This document shows, in pieces, positions 55,759 to 63,064 of a stretch of DNA of 64,000 nucleotides. The stretch covers positions 1 through 64,000 of the forward strand of contig JBLHSG010000014.1 of the NCBI GenBank assembly GCA_047626725.1, written 5' to 3'. The first letter of the stretch is position 1. Every line of letters starts with the position of its first letter. The DNA comes from Ascidiaceihabitans sp034111945 (GTDB lineage Bacteria; Pseudomonadota; Alphaproteobacteria; Rhodobacterales; Rhodobacteraceae). Position numbers and translations under genes: made by a program. The notes beneath the pieces were generated by a model that was not told where the DNA came from, made no database searches, and was given only the letters and a program-made list of their open reading frames with translations.

Positions 55759-56516
55759 GTCAGCCTCATCGGGATGCCAGCATTTGCCATGTGCTGTTTG
55801 GCCTCTTGAATTGTGTATTCGCCAAAGTGGAAAATCGATGCGGCGAGCACGGCAGACGCGCCGCCTTTTGTGACACCTTCGACCAGATGATCTAGGGTGC
55901 CAACGCCGCCAGACGCAATCACGGGTATGTTCACCGCATCCGAAATCGCGCGGGTCAGAGGCAGGTTGAACCCCTGTTTGGTGCCGTCACGGTCCATTGA
56001 GGTCAGCAGGATTTCACCCGCCCCTTTGGCCGCAGCGGTGAGGGCAAATTCGACCGCGTCAATGCCCGTGGGTTTGCGCCCGCCGTGGGTGAAAATCTCC
56101 CAACGGCCCGGTGCCACGGTTTTGGCGTCGATCGCACAGACGATACATTGGCTGCCAAAATGATCGGCCGCATCCGCCAGAACGTCAGGGTTGGCGACGG
56201 CGGCGGAATTGAAACTGACCTTGTCGGCACCGGCCAGCAGCAGATCACGCACGTCCGCAGATGTGCGCACACCGCCACCGACAGTCAGCGGAATGTAACA
56301 TTGCTCGGCGGTGCGGCGCACCACGTCAAACATCGTGCCACGGTTTTCAATCGTCGCTTGGATATCGAGGAAACACAGCTCGTCAGCACCGGCGGCATCA
56401 TAGGCGCGGGCGGATTCGACGGGGTCGCCTGCATCGCGCAGGCCAACAAAGTTCACGCCTTTGACCACACGGCCATCAGCAACATCAAGGCAGGGAATGA
56501 TACGGGTTTTTAACAT
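55755..56516 (-). CDS. hisF: Imidazole glycerol phosphate synthase subunit HisF
   Basis: A 253-residue TIM-barrel cyclase subunit that pairs with HisH to make imidazole glycerol phosphate. The catalytic Asp11 is in PCLDVADGRVVKG, and the second aspartate is in VCAIDAKTV (about residue 130). The full length and the phosphate-binding loops (GGVGTLDHL) are normal. It is coupled to hisE and follows a small membrane protein gene. Confidence 0.97.
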   Translation of the reverse strand: MLKTRIIPCLDVADGRVVKGVNFVGLRDAGDPVESARAYDAAGADELCFLDIQATIENRGTMFDVVRRTAEQCYIPLTVGGGVRTSADVRDLLLAGADKVSFNSAAVANPDVLADAADHFGSQCIVCAIDAKTVAPGRWEIFTHGGRKPTGIDAVEFALTAAAKGAGEILLTSMDRDGTKQGFNLPLTRAISDAVNIPVIASGGVGTLDHLVEGVTKGGASAVLAASIFHFGEYTIQEAKQHMANAGIPMRLT

Positions 56517-56562
56517 GGGTTTTGTGTAGCGATGCGGTGTGGGACAGGCAAGGCGCGCATGC

Positions 56563-56895
56563 CTATGATGCCCGTCGTTTCAAAAATTCGAAAATTGCGG
56601 CAGCCAGCAAAACACCGGGGCCAACCACTAAGTATCCGAAAAAAGAGATCAGCAGCGGGCTGGCCAGCGTTTGTGCGACGGGTGCCAAAAACGCGGGTTG
56701 GCAGCTGGAAAACCCTTCGATCAGGCCACCGACACATTGTTGACCAAACATGTAAGCGAGCAAGATGACGATGAGAAAGTACAGCCCGCCCACAATCAAA
56801 ATCCGCCTTGCGATCCGGCTAGTAGCAAATCGCGAAATGGCGAGCGCGGCGACGCAGGGCGACATCAGCCCCAGAACTGTGAACAGATCGTTCAT
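56563..56895 (-). CDS. Small membrane protein inside the his cluster
   Basis: A 110-residue protein with three membrane helices (LGLMSPCVAALAISRF, ILIVGGLYFLIVILLAYMFG, PLLISFFGYLVVGPGVLLAAAIF). No family is recognised. Its start overlaps the hisA stop by four bases and hisF lies 46 bases downstream, so it is co-transcribed with histidine genes although nothing suggests a role in that pathway. Confidence 0.75.
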   Translation of the reverse strand: MNDLFTVLGLMSPCVAALAISRFATSRIARRILIVGGLYFLIVILLAYMFGQQCVGGLIEGFSSCQPAFLAPVAQTLASPLLISFFGYLVVGPGVLLAAAIFEFLKRRAS

Positions 56896-57611
56896 GATTT
56901 TAGTGCCTTTAGCGCGTCGCCCAAATCAATTGCACCATCATACAATGCGCGGCCCGAAATCGCGCCGGCGATGACGTTTGTGGCCTTGAGGGCTGTTAGA
57001 TCCGCCATGGACGACACGCCGCCCGATGCGATGACAGGGATCGACACGGCGCGGGCCAAGGCCTCGGTCGCCTCGATGTTGGGGCCACCCATCGCGCCGT
57101 CACGCAGGATGTCGGTGTAGATGATTGCGGCGACGCCTGCGTCCTCGAACGATTTGGCCAAATCCGTGACCATCACATCGGTTTCTGTGGCCCAGCCTTT
57201 GGTGGCGACGCGCCCGTTGCGTGCATCAATGCCAACGGCGACTTGGTTCGGGAATTTGCGCGCAGCCTCGCGGACCAGATCAGGGTTTTCGACAGCGATC
57301 GTGCCTAGAATGACGCGGGCGAGGCCCTTGTCCAGCCATGCTTCGATTGTGGCGATGTCGCGGATGCCACCGCCCAGTTGCGCGGGAACTTTGCAGGATT
57401 TCAAGATCGCCTCGACAGGGGCCGCGTTCACGGGGGTGCCTGCAAACGCGCCGTTCAAATCGACCAAGTGCAGCCATTCGCAACCCGCCTCGACAAAGGC
57501 GCAGGCCTGGGCGGCTGGATCGTCGTTAAAAACGGTGGATTGGTCCATGTCGCCGTGAACGAGGCGCACGGCTTGGCCGTCCTTCAGGTCGATTGCGGGG
57601 TATAGGATCAT
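56892..57611 (-). CDS. hisA: Phosphoribosylformimino-AICAR-phosphate isomerase HisA
   Basis: A 239-residue TIM-barrel isomerase of histidine synthesis. The catalytic Asp8 is in YPAIDLKDGQAVRL and the second aspartate is in AVGIDARNGRVATKGW. The C-terminal phosphate loop is ASGGVSSMAD. It is close in form to HisF, its partner in sequence. It heads the hisA-membrane protein-hisF-hisE transcript. Confidence 0.97.
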   Translation of the reverse strand: MILYPAIDLKDGQAVRLVHGDMDQSTVFNDDPAAQACAFVEAGCEWLHLVDLNGAFAGTPVNAAPVEAILKSCKVPAQLGGGIRDIATIEAWLDKGLARVILGTIAVENPDLVREAARKFPNQVAVGIDARNGRVATKGWATETDVMVTDLAKSFEDAGVAAIIYTDILRDGAMGGPNIEATEALARAVSIPVIASGGVSSMADLTALKATNVIAGAISGRALYDGAIDLGDALKALKS

Positions 57612-57744
57612 GTCGGCACCTTTGCATCGTGGGCTTTGCGCGCTTTATGCGGGGGTCGGTCCGGATTTGCAACGCGACCCAAGGTTAACCTTGCCAGAAA
57701 GTGGGCCATGACACATGCTGTGCAAAAATAAGGGAGGAAGACAC

Positions 57745-58140
57745 ATGAAATCATGGATGAAAGCCGCGGCTTTGGGTCTGGCGGTGACAGGATTTGGGGC
57801 AGGGGCGGCATTGGCCGATCCGGTTCTGGGCACATGGAAAACCCAAGTTGATGATGGCAATTATGCGCATGTCAAAATGCAAAAATGTGGCCAGAAAATT
57901 TGCGGTACAATTGCCAAAGCATTTAATGCGCAAGGGCCGATGAATACGGAAAACCTTGGTAAGAAATTGGTATGGGCCATGGTGCCAGCCGGTGATGGGT
58001 ACTACAAATCTGGTAAAATCTGGCAGCCATCTACGGACAAAATCTACAGGTCCAAGATGACCTTGTCCGGCAATACGCTGAAAGTTTCCGGCTGCGTTGG
58101 CCCGATCTGCAAAAAGCAGACTTGGTCGCGCGTAAACTAA
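57745..58140 (+). CDS. DUF2147 exported protein
   Basis: A 131-residue protein with a good signal peptide (AAALGLAVTGFGAGAALA, cleaved near residue 25) and a DUF2147 beta-rich domain (PVLGTWKTQVDDGNYAHVKM, LKVSGCVGPICKKQTWSRV). Two cysteine pairs could form disulphides. It is probably periplasmic; its role is not known. A strong ribosome site GGGAGG lies about 10 bases before the ATG. It is inserted on the opposite strand between hisA and hisH. Confidence 0.88.
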   Translation: MKSWMKAAALGLAVTGFGAGAALADPVLGTWKTQVDDGNYAHVKMQKCGQKICGTIAKAFNAQGPMNTENLGKKLVWAMVPAGDGYYKSGKIWQPSTDKIYRSKMTLSGNTLKVSGCVGPICKKQTWSRVN

Positions 58141-58152
58141 TGTGCTGAAGTC

Positions 58153-58184
58153 CCCGAGGCGCTGGAAACTGTGCCTCGGGTTTT
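58153..58184 (+). terminator. Terminator of the DUF2147 gene
   Basis: A perfect 8-bp stem (CCCGAGGC with GCCTCGGG, 12-base loop) is followed by TTTT on the plus strand. It lies 12 bases after the DUF2147 stop and between it and the convergent hisH end. Confidence 0.82.
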
Positions 58185-58208
58185 AGACTGTCGAAATGTG
58201 CGGCGCCG

Positions 58209-58847
58209 TTAAGGGGCCCATTTCAGAAAATTCCCGATCATGCGCAGCCCGACATCCTGACTTTTTTCAGGGTGAAACTGCATGCCGATCATCGTGTCAC
58301 GCCCGATCACCGCTGTCACATCCGCCCCGTATTCGACGTGTGCGAGTCGTTCCTTAGGGTTGGTGACGTTAAAATGGTAAGAGTGCACAAAATATGTGTG
58401 ATCGCCGGATGTGATGCCATCCAAAACCGCGTGCGGGTGATCAATGACCAGATCGTTCCAACCCATGTGCGGCACCTTTAGGCGCGCGGCGGTGGGGACA
58501 ATCGGGACGACGTCGCCTTTGATCCAGTCCAGACCGGCCGTGTCGCGGTATTCGCGCCCGATGCTGGCCATCAGTTGCATGCCGACACAAATCCCTAGGA
58601 ACGGGCGGCCTTTGATTTCGACCGCTTCGACCATGGCATCGTATAGGCCACCTGTGCCGGTCAGTGCTGCGTGGCAGGCCGGAAATGCGCCATCACCGGG
58701 CAACACGATGCGATCTGCGCGCGCCACAACGTCAGCGTCCGCAGTGACGACAACATCACCTGCGTCGACCTCGCGGGCCATACGTTCAAACGCTTTGTGC
58801 GCCGAGTGTAAATTGCCGCTTTCGTAATCAACAATGGCTGTCAGCAT
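58209..58847 (-). CDS. hisH: Imidazole glycerol phosphate synthase subunit HisH
   Basis: A 212-residue class I glutamine amidotransferase that supplies ammonia to HisF. The catalytic triad is visible: Cys87 in LGICVGMQLM, and the His/Glu pair in GMQFHPEKSQ near the C-terminus. The N-terminus IVDYESGNLHS is typical. It follows hisB by only five bases. Confidence 0.97.
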   Translation of the reverse strand: MLTAIVDYESGNLHSAHKAFERMAREVDAGDVVVTADADVVARADRIVLPGDGAFPACHAALTGTGGLYDAMVEAVEIKGRPFLGICVGMQLMASIGREYRDTAGLDWIKGDVVPIVPTAARLKVPHMGWNDLVIDHPHAVLDGITSGDHTYFVHSYHFNVTNPKERLAHVEYGADVTAVIGRDTMIGMQFHPEKSQDVGLRMIGNFLKWAP

Positions 58848-58852
58848 CGGGT

Positions 58853-59440
58853 TTACAGCGCCCCTTTGGTCGAAGGAATATCGCCGGACTTGCGCGGATC
58901 GACTTCGACCGCATCACGCAAGGCACGGGCCACGGATTTAAACGCCGCCTCGGCAATGTGGTGGCTGTTGATCCCGTGTAGCATATCGACGTGCAGGGTG
59001 ATGCCGCCGTGCGTGGCAAATGCGGTGAAAAATTCGCGCACCAGCTCGGTGTCAAAATTACCGATCTTTTGAGTTGGCAAGTCGACGTTCCAAATCAGGA
59101 AGGGACGCGCAGACAGATCAAGGGCGCAGCGCACCTGTGCATCATCCATCGGCAACAGGCAGCTGCCATAGCGCACGATGCCACGTTTGTCGCCCAATGC
59201 AGCCGTCAACGCCTGACCCAGCGCAATGCCTGTGTCCTCGACGGTGTGGTGATCGTCGATGTGCAAATCACCAGTGGCGCGAATGGTCATGTCGATCAGC
59301 GAGTGGCGCGCCAGCTGGTCCAGCATGTGGTCAAAAAACCCGATGCCGGTCTGGTTGTCGTAGATCCCGGTGCCATCCAGATTGATGGTGACTGAAATCT
59401 CGGTTTCGGCAGTGGTGCGGGTGATGGTGCTGGTGCGCAT
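58853..59440 (-). CDS. hisB: Imidazoleglycerol-phosphate dehydratase HisB
   Basis: A 195-residue manganese enzyme that dehydrates imidazole glycerol phosphate. The metal-binding motifs are FFDHMLDQLARH, DDHHTVEDTGIALG and HHIAEAAFKSVARAL. The start MRTSTITRTTAETE at 59440 is chosen over a longer reading. It is the single-function form, without the phosphatase domain of the E. coli fusion. It is the first his gene of the hisB-hisH pair. Confidence 0.97.
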   Translation of the reverse strand: MRTSTITRTTAETEISVTINLDGTGIYDNQTGIGFFDHMLDQLARHSLIDMTIRATGDLHIDDHHTVEDTGIALGQALTAALGDKRGIVRYGSCLLPMDDAQVRCALDLSARPFLIWNVDLPTQKIGNFDTELVREFFTAFATHGGITLHVDMLHGINSHHIAEAAFKSVARALRDAVEVDPRKSGDIPSTKGAL

Positions 59441-59569
59441 GTTCGTCTCCGGTAGGTTGTTATCGGGCTTATAGGCGCGATGTGTGCGCGCGCCAAGACA
59501 CGGCAACAGGGATTGCGCCCGATGTTGTTCCTATGTCAGCAATAGGCAACCCAAACCGGAGCATTCACC

Positions 59570-59809
59570 ATGAGCACCTGCGTCTTTATTCAAATCCGCT
59601 GCACCCCTGGCAAAACCTATGCCGTCGCCGAAGAAATCGCGCTGCAAGAAATTCATTCAGAACTGTATTCGACCAGCGGTGATTTTGATTTGCTGATGAA
59701 AATGTACATTCCGGCAGATCAGGACGTCGGCAAATACATCAATGATCATCTGTTGGTGATCAAAGGCATCGAACGCTCGCTGACCACAATGACCTACAAG
59801 GTGTTTTGA
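59570..59809 (+). CDS. Lrp/AsnC ligand-binding domain protein (stand-alone)
   Basis: A 79-residue protein that is only the RAM/dimeric alpha-beta barrel domain of Lrp regulators (CVFIQIRCTPGKTYAVAEEI, GDFDLLMKMYIPADQD), without any DNA-binding part. Such proteins bind amino acids or interact with full Lrp proteins. It is divergent from hisB, and a terminator-like hairpin follows. Confidence 0.9.
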   Translation: MSTCVFIQIRCTPGKTYAVAEEIALQEIHSELYSTSGDFDLLMKMYIPADQDVGKYINDHLLVIKGIERSLTTMTYKVF

Positions 59810-59814
59810 CGCGG

Positions 59815-59850
59815 GGGGCAGGCTATCGTGCGTTCGCCCCCTAAAATTCG
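59815..59850 (+). terminator. Hairpin after the Lrp-domain gene
   Basis: A 6-bp GC stem (GGGGGC with GCCCCC, long loop) is followed by TAAAATT. A second small hairpin, CCGCCCAAAGGCGG with TTGTCT after it, lies at about 59871-59892. Either could end the gene; neither is strong. Confidence 0.4.
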
Positions 59851-59915
59851 GGTTCCAGAATCAGAAAGACCGCCCAAAGGCGGCCTTGTCTATCCTGCTG
59901 GGTAACAGGTCCAAA

Positions 59916-59990
59916 TGGAGCGGGCGAAGAGATTCGAACTCTCGACCCTAACCTTGGCAAGGTTATGCTCTACCCCTGAGCTACGCCCGC
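59916..59990 (-). tRNA. tRNA-Gly (anticodon GCC)
   Basis: On the minus strand it starts GCGGGCGTAGCTCAGGGGTAG and ends CGCCCGCTCCA, with CCA encoded. The acceptor stem GCGGGCG/CGCCCGC is perfect. The anticodon loop TTGCCAA gives GCC (glycine), and the T-arm is GAGAGTTCGAATCTC. All four arms fold. Confidence 0.97.
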
Positions 59991-60101
59991 TTCCTTTGGT
60001 GAAGCAGCATCTATAATTGGATGCTGTGGGCCGCAAGAGTTAATTTCAAACTATTCGAGAAAAAGATGAAAAACTTTGTACGGCCCGTTTGAAACACGAC
60101 T

Positions 60102-60491
60102 TTAGAACAGGCTGTGGCCGATCAAACCCAAGGACCCGAACAGCAAAACCGAAAACGTCAGGATCATGCCGCCAGCGCGCAGGGGGATGATTTGCGGGTG
60201 TTTCGAAAACCCGTAGGCGTGCATTGCGCGGCCCAGCACCAACATCAGCCCCAGAATGTGGACAGCGATCACCGGGGCACCCTGCAATTCAACCAACAGA
60301 ATCAAGATCAGGCAAATCGGGGCATATTCCGCGCAGTTCGCTTGGGCCCGCATCCGCGCCTCTAGTTTTTTGTCTCCGTAGTCACCCACGGACAGTTGGT
60401 TGGCACGGCGATAGCGCGCAACGCGCATAGACAGCGCCAAGAATAGCAAAGCGACAAGGCCCGCATAGAGCGGCGTAATAGAAGCGGTCAT
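60102..60491 (-). CDS. MAPEG family membrane protein
   Basis: A 129-residue protein with four membrane helices (LYAGLVALLFLALSMRVA, YAPICLILILLVEL, VIAVHILGLMLVLGRAMHAYG, MILTFSVLLFGSLGLIG). The motif ARMRAQANCAEYAPI followed by GRAMHAYG is the MAPEG signature (eicosanoid/glutathione metabolism proteins). Bacterial members have uncertain roles, possibly glutathione-dependent detoxification. It lies downstream of the sRNA array on the same strand. Confidence 0.9.
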   Translation of the reverse strand: MTASITPLYAGLVALLFLALSMRVARYRRANQLSVGDYGDKKLEARMRAQANCAEYAPICLILILLVELQGAPVIAVHILGLMLVLGRAMHAYGFSKHPQIIPLRAGGMILTFSVLLFGSLGLIGHSLF

Positions 60492-60558
60492 GATGGTGAT
60501 CCAGCGTTAGGGAAATGATGCGGCCACAGTCAGGCAATCACACCACCTTGGAAACCCC

Positions 60559-60746
60559 AAAACGAAAAACGGCGGCCCCTGGGAGGAGGGACCGCCGTCT
60601 AGTGTCATCTGCGCGCTTAAGGGAGGAAAAGCGCGCGATGATGTCGTGTGCCCACTATCGTGAGCGAAAGAGACACGGTGATATCTAGGGAGGAGACGAT
60701 ATCACCGCGCGTAACAGACGATCTAGGGAGGAGACGATCGTCCGAT
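60559..60746 (-). ncRNA. CcsR-like array of four CCUCCC-loop stem-loop RNAs
   Basis: Downstream of the DUF1127 gene on the same strand are four hairpins with C-rich loops. H1 is at 60717-60742 (7-bp stem) and H2 at 60676-60707 (10-bp stem); both share the 12-base loop GTCTCCTCCCTA. H3 is at 60605-60641 (8-bp stem extended past a bulge). H4 is at 60569-60598 (7-bp stem, loop with CCTCCTCCC) and ends in TTTTTCGTTTT as terminator. The layout matches CcsR1-4 after ccaF1 in Rhodobacter sphaeroides, stress RNAs that act through the anti-Shine-Dalgarno-like motif. Boundaries of single RNAs are estimates. Confidence 0.85.
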
Positions 60747-60757
60747 TCTGTAACAGC

Positions 60758-60991
60758 TTAGGCTGCTGTCTGTGCTTGACCTGCTTCGTAAGCGATGCGG
60801 CGCAGTTCGCTACGTGCCAGACCCAAATCGGCCAGATCACGATTGCTGAGCGCGCTGAGCTCGGTCAATGTTTTGCGGTACACGCGGCGCTGGGCGCGGC
60901 GCAATGCTGCGGCTTCCAACATGTGACCAGCTGTGGCCATCAAGCGTTCGATGAAAGAACCGTTTACGTGTGTGTCGTTAATATATGTCAT
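60758..60991 (-). CDS. DUF1127 small RNA-binding protein (CcaF1-like)
   Basis: A 77-residue basic protein with the DUF1127/YjiS motif at the C-terminal half (LTELSALSNRDLADLGLARSELRRIAYE). In Rhodobacter the protein in this position, CcaF1, binds RNA and helps make the CcsR small RNAs from its own mRNA; the same array lies directly downstream here. The start MTYINDTHVNG at 60991 is set by AGGAAAG eight bases upstream. Arginine-rich residues about 30-40 (RRAQRRVYRK) would contact RNA. Confidence 0.9.
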   Translation of the reverse strand: MTYINDTHVNGSFIERLMATAGHMLEAAALRRAQRRVYRKTLTELSALSNRDLADLGLARSELRRIAYEAGQAQTAA

Positions 60992-61037
60992 GGGCTTGCT
61001 CGTCTTTCCTGACTGCCTCTGTATTCGTCTTGCTATG

Positions 61038-61065
61038 AAGATAACCCAATGCTGCGCTTGCACAA
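61038..61065 (-). promoter_or_regulatory. Possible promoter of the DUF1127/CcsR unit
   Basis: On the minus strand TTGTGC (61065-61060) and TATCTT (61043-61038) are spaced by 16 bases, giving a leader of about 40 bases to the DUF1127 ATG. In Rhodobacter the unit is driven by heat-shock type sigma factors; the match to either consensus is weak. Confidence 0.3.
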
Positions 61066-61223
61066 TAGATTCTTCGACAATGCTGCTATGCAGCAATTGC
61101 ATGGCAAACACCCTTGAAATCAAAATCGTTTTACCAAAGGCAAGATGCTCGGCCCTTGTCCTTTGGCGTAAAACAGCCAATTAGGGGGCAACACCCATTG
61201 GGCGCATTATTTGGAGTACCGTG

Positions 61224-62297
61224 ATGTCAGTGAGCAAAGAGTCGATCCTCGAGGCATTGGGCCGCGTCGGTCTGCCAAACGGCGAAACCCTGGTCAGTCG
61301 CGATATGATCCGCGCGATCAATATTCAGGATGACACGGTCAACTTTGTGATCGAGGCCCCAACACCCGAGGTCGCAGCCCAGATGGAACCTGCGCGCAAA
61401 GCGGCCGAAGCCGTGGTGATGGAACTGGACGGCGTGTCCAAGGTAACAGTCGCCTTGACTGCTCATGGTCCTGCCGCGCCCAAAACGCCGCCACCGTCCT
61501 TGAAAATCGGTGGCCACCCAAAACCGCAAGACGGGCCCACAAAACCATCAGGTGTGGCGCGTATTCTGGCAATCGGGTCGGGCAAAGGCGGCGTAGGCAA
61601 ATCGACTGTGTCGTCAAACCTTGCCGTGGCCTTGGCCAAACAGGGGCGCAAAGTTGGCCTGCTGGATGCAGATATCTACGGACCGTCACAGCCGCGCATG
61701 ATGGGTGTGAACAAACGCCCCGCATCGCCTGACGGCAAAACCATCATTCCGCTCAAGGCGCATGGTGTCACGATCATGTCGATTGGCTTTATGATGGAAG
61801 AAGGCAAAGCTGTGGTTTGGCGTGGCCCGATGTTGATGGGCGCGCTGCAACAGATGTTGGGGCAGGTGGAGTGGGGCGAACTTGACGTGCTGCTGGTTGA
61901 CCTGCCGCCGGGCACTGGTGACGTGCAGCTGACCCTATGTACCAAATCCGAACTGACGGGCGCGATTGTGGTGTCGACGCCTCAAGACGTGGCGCTGATC
62001 GATGCGCGCAAAGCGCTGGATATGTTCGCGACGCTAAAAACGCCGGTTTTGGGCCTGATCGAAAACATGTCGATGTTTGTCTGCCCTGATTGCGGATCGA
62101 GCCACGAGATTTTTGGCACTGGCGGTGTCGCGGCCGAAGCGGAAAAGATGGGCGTTCCGCTACTGGGTACTTTGCCGATCGATCTGGAAACGCGACTGGC
62201 CGGCGACGGCGGCACACCGATTGCTGCAGGCGACGGGCCAATGGCGCAGGCCTACGCTCAAATCGCCAAAGGTCTGATCGCGGGTGGCATGGCGTAA
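61224..62297 (+). CDS. mrp: Iron-sulfur cluster carrier ATPase Mrp/ApbC
   Basis: A 357-residue P-loop ATPase that carries and delivers iron-sulfur clusters. It has an N-terminal DUF59/MIP18-type domain (residues about 1-75), then the deviant Walker A GSGKGGVGKST. The cluster-binding CxxC is in VCPDCGSSHEIFG near residue 285. The ATG at 61224 follows GGAG; a GTG three bases upstream is possible. It ends at a strong terminator and is not part of the mraZ unit. Confidence 0.96.
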   Translation: MSVSKESILEALGRVGLPNGETLVSRDMIRAINIQDDTVNFVIEAPTPEVAAQMEPARKAAEAVVMELDGVSKVTVALTAHGPAAPKTPPPSLKIGGHPKPQDGPTKPSGVARILAIGSGKGGVGKSTVSSNLAVALAKQGRKVGLLDADIYGPSQPRMMGVNKRPASPDGKTIIPLKAHGVTIMSIGFMMEEGKAVVWRGPMLMGALQQMLGQVEWGELDVLLVDLPPGTGDVQLTLCTKSELTGAIVVSTPQDVALIDARKALDMFATLKTPVLGLIENMSMFVCPDCGSSHEIFGTGGVAAEAEKMGVPLLGTLPIDLETRLAGDGGTPIAAGDGPMAQAYAQIAKGLIAGGMA

Positions 62298-62327
62298 CGG
62301 CCAAACTTTACGACAATCGACATTTTG

Positions 62328-62368
62328 AAAAGGCACGGCGCGTAAATCGCCCGTGCCTTTTTGGTTTT
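62328..62368 (+). terminator. Rho-independent terminator of mrp
   Basis: An 11-bp stem (AAAAGGCACGG with CCGTGCCTTTT) encloses a small GCG/CGC inner helix and is followed by TGGTTTTT. It lies 30 bases after the mrp stop. Confidence 0.88.
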
Positions 62369-62381
62369 TGAGGGCCGGTAA

Positions 62382-62418
62382 TGGGAAATCGTGGGGCAGG
62401 GCGTGGGAAAGCGTGGGA
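62382..62418 (+). promoter_or_regulatory. TGGG box cluster, MraZ-type sites
   Basis: Four TGGGN boxes in direct orientation start at 62382 (TGGGA), 62392 (TGGGG), 62404 (TGGGA) and 62414 (TGGGA). The within-pair step is exactly 10 bases (5-base box, 5-base spacer), and the pairs are 12 apart. E. coli MraZ binds TGGGN repeats with 5-base spacers. The cluster lies about 650 bases upstream of mraZ. Confidence 0.55.
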
Positions 62419-62826
62419 CGGATCCGGTTTCTGGCCGCGAAATTCCGAATCAATCGGGGTGAATCCGATGGATTCGACGGGAAACTCTGTCAGATTCAGT
62501 TTCCAGCTGTGGCTTTGTGTGAGAACATAAAAAGAACACCCGGGAGGCCTTGAAAATAATCCAAACTATTTGGGAATTCATGGGCGGGTCTGCATGGTAC
62601 CCACATATGTCTACATATTGTGTTTGTTGGGGGTGCATTCGGCTAGGTGAGCCAATTTGCGACCTATTTTCACTACTATATGTTGTTCAGCAGGTCCTCT
62701 TGAAGCAACGGGTAGTACCGTTTTTCCATAAAAAACTATTGTCACCCACGTATTCCCATGGCATCCCTAGTGCATCGGATGAGAACGAGACCAAGGGGCA
62801 CCAAACGACCCCGACATTATAAAAAA
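62419..62826. other. Gene-free AT-rich stretch upstream of the mraZ leader
   Basis: This stretch looks richer in A and T than the genes around it, with no convincing reading frame (a 90-codon frame at 62550-62822 has no homology that I can see). It holds phased TGGG boxes at 62571 and 62581 and an opposite-strand set at 62745-62768. It is best read as a long control region for the division cluster. Confidence 0.55.
62745..62768 (-). promoter_or_regulatory. Three phased TGGG boxes on the minus strand, MraZ-type sites
   Basis: On the plus strand CCCA at 62745-62748, CCCA at 62755-62758 and CCCT at 62765-62768 repeat at exactly 10-base steps. Read on the minus strand this gives AGGGA, TGGGA and TGGGT with 5-base spacers, the three-box arrangement described for MraZ. 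It lies 50-70 bases upstream of the likely leader-RNA promoter. Confidence 0.6.
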
Positions 62827-62827
62827 C
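62814..62827 (+). promoter_or_regulatory. Candidate -10 region of the mraZ leader RNA
   Basis: The sequence ACATTATAAAAAAC gives a -10-like CATTAT or TATAAA. No good -35 lies 17 bases upstream, so an activator or MraZ effect may matter. Transcription would start near 62827, matching the size expected of an UpsM-like RNA. Confidence 0.35.
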
Positions 62828-62993
62828 TCTAGCAGGTTTCATACAGGCACCTCGCTTTCATCAGACCAAGAGATCCGGCGCGCGAGCGAGCAGACATCCC
62901 CCCAGGTGGCGCGCGCAGCTGGACTTCCCACTCAAGTGGGACATGGCGGCGAGTTGATCAGTGGCAGCAGATCAACTCGCCGTTTCTAATTTT
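62827..62993 (+). ncRNA. UpsM-like mraZ 5' leader RNA with own terminator
   Basis: The leader of mraZ contains a 6-bp TCCCAC/GTGGGA hairpin with a TCAA loop (62926-62941). It ends in a perfect 13-bp terminator (62947-62982, CGGCGAGTTGATC with GATCAACTCGCCG, 10-base loop) followed by TTTCTAATTTT. This stops most transcripts about 70-80 bases before the mraZ GTG. In Rhodobacter sphaeroides the mraZ leader gives the abundant small RNA UpsM in this way. The 5' end is an estimate. Confidence 0.7.
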
Positions 62994-63064
62994 ACGACCC
63001 AATTTTGCAAGCCAATCTTGGGATACGATTTTCGCGCACATGCGCACACACTAGGGACGGACCA

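Noticed and set aside
60559..60746. CRISPR array reading of the repeated GGGAGGA motif
   Set aside because: The repeats are short, differ in their flanks and form hairpins with paired stems; there are no unique spacers of equal length and no cas genes.
62298..63064. RNase P RNA or 6S RNA upstream of mraZ
   Set aside because: The conserved GAGGAAAGTCC-type core of RNase P RNA is not present and no 6S-like long bulged helix was found; the leader fits an UpsM-like RNA better.
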